64,000 nt of DNA from Kitasatospora terrestris (GTDB lineage Bacteria > Actinomycetota > Actinomycetes > Streptomycetales > Streptomycetaceae), in contig NZ_BAABIS010000001.1 of assembly GCF_039542905.1 (NCBI RefSeq), positions 2,170,001-2,234,000 on the forward strand, read 5' to 3'. Positions 17,460-24,361 of this stretch are shown piece by piece. How positions within the stretch are numbered: the stretch's first letter is position 1; the number at the start of each line of letters is the position of its first letter. A program made the position numbers and the translations under genes. A model generated the notes under the pieces. The model searched no databases and was not told the DNA's origin. It worked only from the letters and a program-made list of their open reading frames with translations.

Positions 17460-17503
17460 CGAAGCACGTAAGACGCACAAGCAATCGCATGGAGGGTGGC
17501 GTC

Positions 17504-18697
17504 ATGCCTCTCGCGCTCCTCGCCCTGGCCATCGGGGCCTTCGGGATCGGAACCACCGAGTTCGTGGTGATGGGCCTGCTGCCGCAGATCGCCGGCGACT
17601 TCGGGGTGTCGATCCCCACCGCCGGCCTGCTGGTCACCGGGTACGCGATCGGCGTCGTGCTCGGCGCGCCGCTGATGACGGCGCTCGGCACCCGGATGAA
17701 CCGCCGGACCATGCTGATGCTGCTGATGGGCCTGTTCACGGCCGGCAACCTGCTGTCCGCGGTGGCGCCGGGCTTCGGCCTGATGCTGGCGGGCCGGGTC
17801 GTCGCCTCGCTGGCGCACGGCGCGTTCTTCGGCATCGGCGCGGTGGTCGCCGCCGACCTGGTGGCGCCGGACCGGAAGGCCGGCGCGATCGCCACCATGT
17901 TCACCGGCCTGACCGTCGCCAACATCGTCGGCGTCCCGCTCGGCACCTTCATCGGCCAGGCGCTCGGCTGGCGGGCCACCTTCGCCGCGGTCGCCGCGCT
18001 GGGCGTGGTCGGGCTGCTGGGCATCGCCCGGCTGGTCCCCCAGCTGCCGCGCCCCGAGGGCACCCGGCTGCGCCGCGAGCTGGCCGCGTTCCGCAACGTC
18101 CAGGTGGTCCTGGCGATGGCGATGACGGTGCTCGGCTTCGGCGGGGTGTTCGCCGCGATCACCTACATCGCCCCGATGATGACCACTGTGGCGGGCTACT
18201 CGGAGGGCGCGGTGACCTGGCTGCTGGTGCTGTTCGGCGCCGGCATGTTCCTCGGCAACCTGCTGGGCGGCCGCTTCGCCGACCGCCGCCTGATGCCGAT
18301 GCTGTACGTGACGCTCGGCGGCCTGTCCGTGGTGCTCGCCGTGTTCACCTTCACCGCGCACAGCAAGGTGCTGGCCGCCGTCACGATCCTGCTGGTCGGC
18401 GCACTGGGCTTCGCCACCGTCCCGCCGCTGCAGAAGCGCGTCCTGGACCAGGCGCACGGCGCCCCCACCCTGGCGTCCGCCGTCAACATCGGCGCCTTCA
18501 ACCTCGGCAACGCGCTGGCCGCCTGGCTCGGCGGCCTGGTGATCACCGCGGGTCTCGGCTACACCGCCCCGAACTGGGTCGGCGCCCTGCTCGCCGCCTC
18601 CGCGCTGGTCCTCGCGCTCTGGTCGGCCGCCCTGGAGCGCCGCACCCCGGCCCGCGCACCGCTCGCCGCCCCCACCGCCGTCCCCGTCCACCACTGA
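17504..18697 (+). CDS. MFS efflux transporter (DHA1, AraJ/Cmx-like)
   Basis: Twelve-segment major facilitator of 397 residues. It begins MPLALLALAIGAFGIGTTEF, the N-terminal signature of the arabinose-efflux/chloramphenicol-exporter branch of DHA1. The loop motif between segments 2 and 3 is TALGTRMNRRTMLM. ATG 17504 follows GGAGGG by seven bases. Divergent from a MarR regulator, a classic drug-responsive pair; the substrate cannot be told from sequence. Confidence 0.9.
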   Translation: MPLALLALAIGAFGIGTTEFVVMGLLPQIAGDFGVSIPTAGLLVTGYAIGVVLGAPLMTALGTRMNRRTMLMLLMGLFTAGNLLSAVAPGFGLMLAGRVVASLAHGAFFGIGAVVAADLVAPDRKAGAIATMFTGLTVANIVGVPLGTFIGQALGWRATFAAVAALGVVGLLGIARLVPQLPRPEGTRLRRELAAFRNVQVVLAMAMTVLGFGGVFAAITYIAPMMTTVAGYSEGAVTWLLVLFGAGMFLGNLLGGRFADRRLMPMLYVTLGGLSVVLAVFTFTAHSKVLAAVTILLVGALGFATVPPLQKRVLDQAHGAPTLASAVNIGAFNLGNALAAWLGGLVITAGLGYTAPNWVGALLAASALVLALWSAALERRTPARAPLAAPTAVPVHH

Positions 18698-18698
18698 C

Positions 18699-18860
18699 CC
18701 GCCGATCCGGCCCGCCCGAGGACCCGCCACGACCACCAGGACCCCGCAGGACGTCTTCGCCGACCTCCCGGACGCCGAGTGGCAGCTGACCCCGCAGTCC
18801 GCCGACGACCTGCTGTTCCTCCGGTGGGCCGCCGCCACCTCACCGACCGCACCGACCGCA
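18699..18860 (+). pseudogene. Possible decayed SnoaL/NTF2-like fragment
   Basis: Between the MFS gene and the aldo/keto reductase, one frame reads TTRTPQDVFADLPDAEWQLT (from 18729) followed by PQSADDLLFLRWAA. It has the look of the middle of a SnoaL-like polyketide cyclase domain, but no start codon, no N-terminal part and an abrupt change to Pro/Thr repeats after 18840. It may be a remnant of a deleted gene or chance; low confidence. Confidence 0.3.
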
Positions 18861-18879
18861 CCGCGTAAGGAAAACCGCC

Positions 18880-19701
18880 ATGACCGTCCCCACCGTGAAG
18901 CTCAACAACGGCGTCGAGATCCCCCAGCTCGGCTTCGGCGTCTTCCAGGTCCCCGACGAGGAGACCACCGCCGCCGTCGCCGCCGCCCTGGAGGCCGGCT
19001 ACCGCAGCATCGACACCGCCGCCGTCTACGGCAACGAGGCCGGTGTCGGCCGGGCCCTCGCCGACTCCGGCCTGGCCCGCGAGGAGCTGTTCGTCACCAC
19101 CAAGGTGTGGAACGCCGACCAGGGGTACGACGCCACCCTGCGGGCCTTCGACGCCAGCCTCGACAGGCTCGGCCTCGACCACGTCGACCTGTACCTGATC
19201 CACTGGCCCGCCCCCGCCCGGGACCTGTACCTGGACACCTGGCGGGCCCTGGAGAAGCTCGCCGCCGACGGGCGGATCCGCGCCGCCGGCGTCTCCAACT
19301 TCCAGCCCGCGCACCTGCAGCGGGTGCTGGACAGCAGCGGCCTCGTCCCGGCCGTCAACCAGGTCGAGCTCCACCCGGGCCTGCAGCAGTCCGAACTGCG
19401 CGCGTTCCACGCCCGGCACGGGATCGCCACCGAGGCGTGGAGCCCGCTCGCCCAGGGCGCCGTCCTCGCCGACCCGGCGATCACCGCGATCGCCGCCCGC
19501 ACCGGCAAGTCGCCCGCCCAGGTGGTCCTGCGCTGGCACCTGGAGCTCGGCACCGTCGTGATCCCGAAGTCCGTCACCCCGGCCCGGATCCGGCAGAACC
19601 TGGACGTCTTCGACTTCCGGCTGACCGAACAGGACCTGGCGGCGATCGCCGCCGACGACCGCGAGCTGCGCACCGGCCCGCACCCGGACCTGTTCGACTG
19701 A
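18880..19701 (+). CDS. Aldo/keto reductase (2,5-diketogluconate reductase type)
   Basis: NADPH-dependent carbonyl reductase of 273 residues, a single TIM barrel. The catalytic tetrad is visible: Asp in SIDTAAVYGNE, the Tyr in AVYGN, Lys in VTTKVWN, His in LYLIHWP. The cofactor-binding end VVIPKSVTPARIRQNLDVFDF is intact. AAGGAA lies just upstream of ATG 18880. It is separated from the MFS gene by 182 bases, which hold the possible gene fragment, and may share its transcript. Confidence 0.92.
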   Translation: MTVPTVKLNNGVEIPQLGFGVFQVPDEETTAAVAAALEAGYRSIDTAAVYGNEAGVGRALADSGLAREELFVTTKVWNADQGYDATLRAFDASLDRLGLDHVDLYLIHWPAPARDLYLDTWRALEKLAADGRIRAAGVSNFQPAHLQRVLDSSGLVPAVNQVELHPGLQQSELRAFHARHGIATEAWSPLAQGAVLADPAITAIAARTGKSPAQVVLRWHLELGTVVIPKSVTPARIRQNLDVFDFRLTEQDLAAIAADDRELRTGPHPDLFD

Positions 19702-19718
19702 CCCCCGCTCCGAGCCGG

Positions 19719-19753
19719 TGAAGGGGCCGCACCCACCGGGTGCGGCCCCTTCA
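19719..19753. terminator. Bidirectional terminator between convergent genes
   Basis: TGAAGGGGCCGCACCC (19719-19734) and its exact complement (19738-19753) make a 16-bp perfect stem with a 3-base loop between the aldo/keto reductase and the beta-propeller gene. Confidence 0.85.
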
Positions 19754-19762
19754 GCACTTGTC

Positions 19763-20815
19763 TCAGCCCACCCGGCGGAGCGTGAACTCGTCCACCGGGG
19801 TGCCCGCGAACAGCAGGTCGAGCCGCCCGGACAGCTGGTACACGCTGCCGCCGGGGCCGGGGGTGAGCACGGTGGTCGCCGCGTCCGGCGTCGGCCGGAC
19901 GGCGGTCAGCCTGGCGGTCCGCCAGCCGTCGGCGGAGCGCAGCTCGACCCGGGACTCGGCGCCGCTGCCGCCCAGGTGGTTGGTGATGCCCAGCAGCGTG
20001 CCGTCCGGCCGGGAGAGCAGCCCGTCCAGGCCGAGCAGCCGGTCGCCGTCCCCGGCCACGGGGATCCGCGACAGCCGCTCGGGGCGGGCGATCGGCACCC
20101 GCCAGAGCGTGCCGTCGTCGTACTTGCCGATCACCAGCGTCCCGCCGCTGCGGACGATGCCGTTCAGCCCGAAGGCACCCGGCTGCGGGGCCAGCCGGTC
20201 GTCCCGGACCAGGACGGACGCCGTCCCGCCGGGCGCCACCCGGTAGACGACCGGCGCGAAGGAGTCGGTGACGTACACCGTCCCGTCCGGGCCGACCACC
20301 AGGTCGTTGGCCAGGTGCTCGCCGCCGTCGGCGGCCACCGCGGCCAGGTCGGTGTAGAACAGCCGGCGCCCGGTCGCCAGGTCGTACGCGCCGATCCCGG
20401 CCACCCGGCGGGTGGTGGCCGCGGTCGACCGCAGGCCCGCCCCGGTGTCGCCGTTGGCGACCAGGATCCGGCCGCGCTCGGCGTCCACGTGCACCCCGAC
20501 CACGGTGACCAGCGCCGGGTCGTCCACCAGCACCGCCGTCGACCCGTCCGGCCGGACGGCGGCCACCGTTCCGTGCCGCATCGAGCCGACCAGGAACCGG
20601 CGGTGCACCGGGTCCCAGCCCGCCCCCTCGGGGTGCAGCGAGTCCCCGTGTCCCACCAGCACCGCCGGGTAGCGCCCGGTCTGCGCCGCTGTCTGTGCCA
20701 CTGCCGGTGACGCCGGCTGCCCCGCCGCCCCGGCCGGCGCCGCGCCCGTGCCCAGCACGACCGCCACCGCCGCCGCGACCAGTGCCGCCCGAACCGTCCA
20801 CGTCCTCGTCGTCAT
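19763..20815 (-). CDS. Secreted SMP-30/gluconolactonase-like beta-propeller
   Basis: A 350-residue exported protein. The N-terminus has a Sec signal (MTTRTWTVRAALVAAAVAVV, then Ala-rich to an AGAA cleavage region near residue 32). The rest resembles SMP-30/strictosidine synthase-like propellers: SLHPEGAGWDPVHRRFLVGS, NDLVVGPDGTVYVTDSF and FGLNGIVRSGGTLVIGKYDD mark successive blades. ATG 20815 has GGAGGAG upstream. Function is not clear; lactone hydrolysis or ligand binding outside the cell are options. It is divergent from the XRE regulator. Confidence 0.75.
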   Translation of the reverse strand: MTTRTWTVRAALVAAAVAVVLGTGAAPAGAAGQPASPAVAQTAAQTGRYPAVLVGHGDSLHPEGAGWDPVHRRFLVGSMRHGTVAAVRPDGSTAVLVDDPALVTVVGVHVDAERGRILVANGDTGAGLRSTAATTRRVAGIGAYDLATGRRLFYTDLAAVAADGGEHLANDLVVGPDGTVYVTDSFAPVVYRVAPGGTASVLVRDDRLAPQPGAFGLNGIVRSGGTLVIGKYDDGTLWRVPIARPERLSRIPVAGDGDRLLGLDGLLSRPDGTLLGITNHLGGSGAESRVELRSADGWRTARLTAVRPTPDAATTVLTPGPGGSVYQLSGRLDLLFAGTPVDEFTLRRVG

Positions 20816-20897
20816 CCGCCCCTGCTCCTCCGTGCGTTCCTCGCTGACGTCCACCACTCTTCCGGCGGGCCGCGACGGGCGGCAGTGCGTGTCGATG

Positions 20898-20942
20898 CTG
20901 GTAGTCGGAGTGACAGGCACCGGGCGGATACTGGTGGTCGGA
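20898..20942 (+). repeat. Direct repeat in XRE/beta-propeller promoter region
   Basis: CTGGTAGTCGGA (20898-20909) and CTGGTGGTCGGA (20931-20942) are direct repeats with one mismatch, 33 bp apart, about three helical turns, just upstream of the XRE regulator start. A candidate binding site for that regulator. Confidence 0.45.
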
Positions 20943-20958
20943 CCGAGAGGGGGGTCGC

Positions 20959-21849
20959 ATGAGTGACGAGGAGTTCCGGCGGCAGGCGCTGTCGAGCTTC
21001 CTGCGGGCGCGGCGCGCGGCGGTGACGCCGGAACAGGTGGGCCTGGCACCCGGGGTGCGGCGGCGGACGCCGGGGCTGCGCCGGGAGGAACTGGCGCTGC
21101 TGGCCGGGGTCGGGGTGACCTGGTACACCTGGCTGGAGCAGGGCCGGGAGATCAACCCCTCGCCGGAGGTGCTGAGTTCACTGGCGCGGACGTTGCGGCT
21201 GGACCGCGCCGAGACCGACTACCTGTTCCGGCTGGCCGGCAGCGCACCGCGTCCGGCCCCGCCGGACCGGATCCCGCAGGTGCCGGCCGCGCTGCTGCGG
21301 ATGGTGCAGGCGCAGGCGCCGGCCCCGGCGTTCGTGATGGACGCCGACTGGGACGTGCGGGCGTGGAACCCGGCCGCCGAGGCACTGCTGGAGTTCTCCC
21401 GCTTCGCCCCCGCCGACCGGAACCTGGCCTGGGTGATCTTCGCCAACGAGCGCAGCCGCGCCCGGACCGTCGACTGGGAGCGCCACGCCCGCCGCACCCT
21501 GGCCGAGCTGCGGGCGGCGTACGGCGAGCGCGGCGGCGACGGCGCCCCGGAGGCGGAGCCGCTGGCGGCGCTGATCCGCCGCCTGCGGGCCGCCTTCCCG
21601 GAGGCGGACCGCTGGCTGGACGAGCACCGGGTGAGCGAACGCGCGGGCACCGAGAAGGAGTTGGACCACGAGACGGTCGGCCGGCTGAACCTGGACCAGG
21701 TGGTGCTGCGCGCCGCGGACGGCCTCCAGCTGGTGGTGGTCTCCCCGCGCGACCGGGAGACCGCCGAGCGGCTGCGCGCCCTCGTCCCGGCCACCGCCGA
21801 CACCGGGGCTGCGGCCCGGACCGGAACCACCGCCGGGCCGGTCCGCTGA
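20959..21849 (+). CDS. XRE-family regulator with MmyB-like ligand-binding domain
   Basis: A 296-residue regulator. Helix-turn-helix at residues 10-75 (LSSFLRARRAAVTPEQVGLA, then LRREELALLAGVGVTWYTWL), followed by a MmyB-like PAS-type domain from about residue 105 (PAFVMDADWDVRAWNPAAEA). Such regulators are abundant in streptomycetes and often control an adjacent oxidoreductase. The neighbour across the divergent promoter is a secreted propeller, so that gene or its own are the likely targets. GAGAGGGGGG precedes the ATG. Confidence 0.9.
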   Translation: MSDEEFRRQALSSFLRARRAAVTPEQVGLAPGVRRRTPGLRREELALLAGVGVTWYTWLEQGREINPSPEVLSSLARTLRLDRAETDYLFRLAGSAPRPAPPDRIPQVPAALLRMVQAQAPAPAFVMDADWDVRAWNPAAEALLEFSRFAPADRNLAWVIFANERSRARTVDWERHARRTLAELRAAYGERGGDGAPEAEPLAALIRRLRAAFPEADRWLDEHRVSERAGTEKELDHETVGRLNLDQVVLRAADGLQLVVVSPRDRETAERLRALVPATADTGAAARTGTTAGPVR

Positions 21850-21857
21850 ACGGCGGC

Positions 21858-21889
21858 GGGCCGCCGGGACGCGAACGTCCCGACGGCCC
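21858..21889. terminator. Terminator between XRE regulator and DEAD helicase
   Basis: GGGCCGCCGGGACG (21858-21871) pairs with CGTCCCGACGGCCC (21876-21889), 14 bp with one mismatch and a CGAA tetraloop, between two convergent genes. Confidence 0.8.
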
Positions 21890-21913
21890 GTCGGCGCTGC
21901 TGAGCGGCGGCGG

Positions 21914-23650
21914 TCAGTCGGCCTTGCGGCGCTGACGACCCGTGCCGTAGTTGGAGCCGCTCTTCGACCCCGAGCCCGGCTTCGCCCGGCCCGAGGACTT
22001 GCCGATGAAGCCGGCCGCCATGTGCCCGCCGGAGCCGGCGCCAGGACGCTGCTTGGGGCGGGGACGGCGCGGGTTGCCGCTGGCGTCCACGTCCTTGGGC
22101 AGCCCGGAGCGCTTCGCCGGCGGACGGCGCCGCGCCTGGCCCTCGGTGCGCGCGGTCTGCTCGGTGCGCTCGGTCTGCTCCGCGCGCTCGACCCGCCGGG
22201 CCCGCTCGCCGCGGCCGCGACCACGACCGCCCTGCTCGCCGGCCGGGGCGGCCTGCGCCGCCGGTGCCGCCGCCGGCTGGTTCGCCCCCGGGACGGGCAG
22301 CGCGACCGGGACGCCAGTGGGGGTGCGCGCGCCGGTGATCCGGTTCAGCTCGGTGTCGGCCGGGCGCACCTTGGTGACCGTCGGCCGGATCCCGGCGACC
22401 GTCATCAGCCGGTTGACCTCGCGGCGCTGCTCGGGCAGCACCAGGGTGACCACGGTGCCGGACTCGCCGGCGCGCGCGGTGCGGCCGCCGCGGTGCAGGT
22501 AGTCCTTGTGGTCGATCGGCGGGTCCACGTTGACGACCAGGTCCAGGCCGTCGATGTGGATGCCGCGCGCGGCGACGTTGGTCGCGATCAGCGCGGTGAC
22601 GTGACCGTCGCGGAACTGGTCGAGGACCCGGTTGCGCTGCGGCTGCGACTTGCCGCCGTGCAGCGCCGCGGCCATCACGCCGTTCGCCCGCAGCTGCTTG
22701 GCGAGCCGGTCGGCACCGTGCTTGGTGTGGACGAACATGATCACCCGGCCCTCGCGGGCGGCGATCCGGGCGGTCGCCTCGGCCTTGTCGGCCGGCTCCA
22801 GCTGGAGCACGTGGTGGTCCATGGTGGTGACCGCGCCCGCCGACGGGTCGACCGAGTGGGTGACCGGGTCGGCCAGGAAGCGGTTGACCAGCCGGTCGAC
22901 GTTGCGGTCCAGGGTGGCGGAGAACAGCATCCGCTGCCCGCCCTCGGCGACCTGCTCCAGCAGCTTGACGACCTGCGGCAGGAAGCCCATGTCGGCCATC
23001 TGGTCGGCCTCGTCGAGCACCGTGATGGCGACGTCGTCGAGGTACACGTCGCCGCGGCCGATCAGGTCGTCCAGCCGGCCGGGGGTGGCGACCAGCACCT
23101 CGGTGCCGCGCCGGACCTGGTTGGCCTGCCGGGTGATCGACATGCCGCCGACCACGGTGGCGATCCGCAGGTTGAGCGCGGTCGCGAACGGGGTGAGCGC
23201 CTCGGTCACCTGCTGCGCCAGCTCGCGGGTGGGCACCAGCACCAGGGCCAGCGGGCGGCGCGCGTCGGCGCGGCGGCCCGCGGTGCGGACCAGCAGCGGA
23301 ATGCCGAAGGCGAGGGTCTTGCCCGAGCCGGTGCGCCCGCGGCCGAGGACGTCCCGGCCGGCCAGCGAGTCCGGCAGGGTGGCGGCCTGGATCGGGAAGG
23401 GCTCGGTGACGCCCTGCGCGGCGAGCGCGGAGAGCAGGCCCTTCGGCAGCTCGAGCTCGGCGAACGACGCCGCCGGCGGACGCGCCGGAGTGCCCTCGAC
23501 GGGCGTGAAGTCCTCGGCCGGTCGGACCTGGACGGTACGCGGGCCACGCGTCCGGTTCGCCGGACGGGCCCCCGAGGCGCCGCGCGGCGCGGAGCCGTTG
23601 CGGGGCGGGCGGGCGGATCGGTTGCGCGGCGGGCGTGCCTGGTCGGTCAT
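21914..23650 (-). CDS. DEAD-box ATP-dependent RNA helicase
   Basis: RNA helicase of 578 residues. Core motifs in order: Q-motif region (LLSALAAQGVTEPFPIQAAT), GRTGSGKT (I), PTRELAQQV (Ia), DEADQMADMGFLP (II), SATLDRN (III), and in domain 2 IATNVAARGIHIDGLD (V) and HRGGRTARAG (VI). The N-terminal 60 and C-terminal 120 residues are low-complexity and basic, as in cold-shock helicases of actinobacteria. ATG 23650 has GGAG upstream; longer frames add only an unconserved leader. A cold-shock protein gene lies upstream on the same strand, suggesting a joint role in RNA unfolding at low temperature. Confidence 0.93.
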   Translation of the reverse strand: MTDQARPPRNRSARPPRNGSAPRGASGARPANRTRGPRTVQVRPAEDFTPVEGTPARPPAASFAELELPKGLLSALAAQGVTEPFPIQAATLPDSLAGRDVLGRGRTGSGKTLAFGIPLLVRTAGRRADARRPLALVLVPTRELAQQVTEALTPFATALNLRIATVVGGMSITRQANQVRRGTEVLVATPGRLDDLIGRGDVYLDDVAITVLDEADQMADMGFLPQVVKLLEQVAEGGQRMLFSATLDRNVDRLVNRFLADPVTHSVDPSAGAVTTMDHHVLQLEPADKAEATARIAAREGRVIMFVHTKHGADRLAKQLRANGVMAAALHGGKSQPQRNRVLDQFRDGHVTALIATNVAARGIHIDGLDLVVNVDPPIDHKDYLHRGGRTARAGESGTVVTLVLPEQRREVNRLMTVAGIRPTVTKVRPADTELNRITGARTPTGVPVALPVPGANQPAAAPAAQAAPAGEQGGRGRGRGERARRVERAEQTERTEQTARTEGQARRRPPAKRSGLPKDVDASGNPRRPRPKQRPGAGSGGHMAAGFIGKSSGRAKPGSGSKSGSNYGTGRQRRKAD

Positions 23651-23795
23651 GCTGCTCCAAGTCCTGGTGGGCCGTGGGCCACGGTGCGGCACGGACGGTG
23701 CGGGATGCACGGTGCGGTACCGGTGGCGATGAAGTCGGCCGTATCAGGAGTGGAAAGTCGCGCGGGCGCCGCCCCGGCCGTCCGGCGGCATGGGC

Positions 23796-23827
23796 GAGGG
23801 CCCGCACCCTGCAGGTTGCGGGCCCTC
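23796..23827 (-). terminator. Terminator downstream of the cold-shock gene
   Basis: GAGGGCCCGCA (23796-23806) pairs perfectly with TGCGGGCCCTC (23817-23827), 11 bp with a 10-base loop, 37 bases past the csp stop. Confidence 0.8.
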
Positions 23828-23863
23828 GCTGCGCGACTGTTGAGTCTGCTCGAAGAGCGAGTC

Positions 23864-24067
23864 TCAGATGGCGCGGATGTTCTCGGCCTGCGGGCCCTTC
23901 TGGCCCTGCGTGACGTCGAACTCGACCTTCTGGCCCTCGACGAGCTCACGGAAGCCGTTGGCCTGGATGTTCGAGTAGTGGGCGAACACGTCGGCGCCGC
24001 CACCATCCTGCTCGATGAAGCCGTAGCCCTTTTCGCTGTTGAACCACTTCACGGTGCCGGTAGCCAT
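23864..24067 (-). CDS. Cold-shock protein, CspA family
   Basis: Single OB-fold nucleic-acid chaperone of 67 residues, [20 protein letters not shown], with RNP1 (KGYGFIEQ) and RNP2-like (DVFAHYSNI) motifs. It melts RNA structure or acts as antiterminator. ATG 24067 is fixed by the fold start and GTGGAG upstream. The frame stays open for another 86 codons upstream, but that sequence is leader RNA, not Csp fold. The transcript appears to have a long structured leader of about 150 bases with an intrinsic-terminator-like hairpin. Confidence 0.95.
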   Translation of the reverse strand: MATGTVKWFNSEKGYGFIEQDGGGADVFAHYSNIQANGFRELVEGQKVEFDVTQGQKGPQAENIRAI

Positions 24068-24152
24068 AACCGTCTCCACTTTCACTGGGGCGTCAGGGCC
24101 CACACTTCGTGGACCCCAAGTAGCCGCGATCCCCATCCGGAGAGAACACCGG

Positions 24153-24236
24153 ACAAAACAAATGCGCCTGTTGGTTGGAACCAGCAGGCGCACACATACG
24201 TTCATGGGAACCAATACTGCAACTGCTTCGACTCTA
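24153..24236 (-). promoter_or_regulatory. csp promoter -10 and attenuator-like leader hairpin
   Basis: On the minus strand a -10-like TAGAGT (24236-24231) is followed by TTGGTT (24214-24209), then a hairpin with arms GCGCCTG/CAGGCGC (24191-24185 with 24170-24164) and inner TGGTT/AACCA pairing, then a T-rich run (24163-24153). AACCAA inside the hairpin (24176-24171) can pair instead with the upstream TTGGTT. This looks like a terminator with a competing antiterminator in the leader. Confidence 0.55.
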
Positions 24237-24303
24237 GCACGACGACCGGTGGATGCGACGGGAAAAGTTCCCCTGGTCACACCGCGTTTGCCGGGCACGG
24301 AAG

Positions 24304-24336
24304 GGGGGCAGGCAGTGGGATCCACCGCCTGCCCCC
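24304..24336 (-). terminator. Terminator downstream of the minus-strand MMPL gene
   Basis: GGGGGCAGGC (24304-24313) pairs with GCCTGCCCCC (24327-24336), with an inner GTGG/CCAC extension, 26 bases beyond the MMPL stop. Confidence 0.75.
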
Positions 24337-24361
24337 TCCGCTCGGGAGCCCGCCCCGGCCG

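Noticed and set aside
24068..24325. In-frame N-terminal extension of the cold-shock protein (including an ATG at 24205, [10 protein letters not shown])
   Set aside because: The Csp fold begins at MATGTVKWF with its own ribosome site, the upstream ATG lacks one, and the region folds as a leader hairpin.
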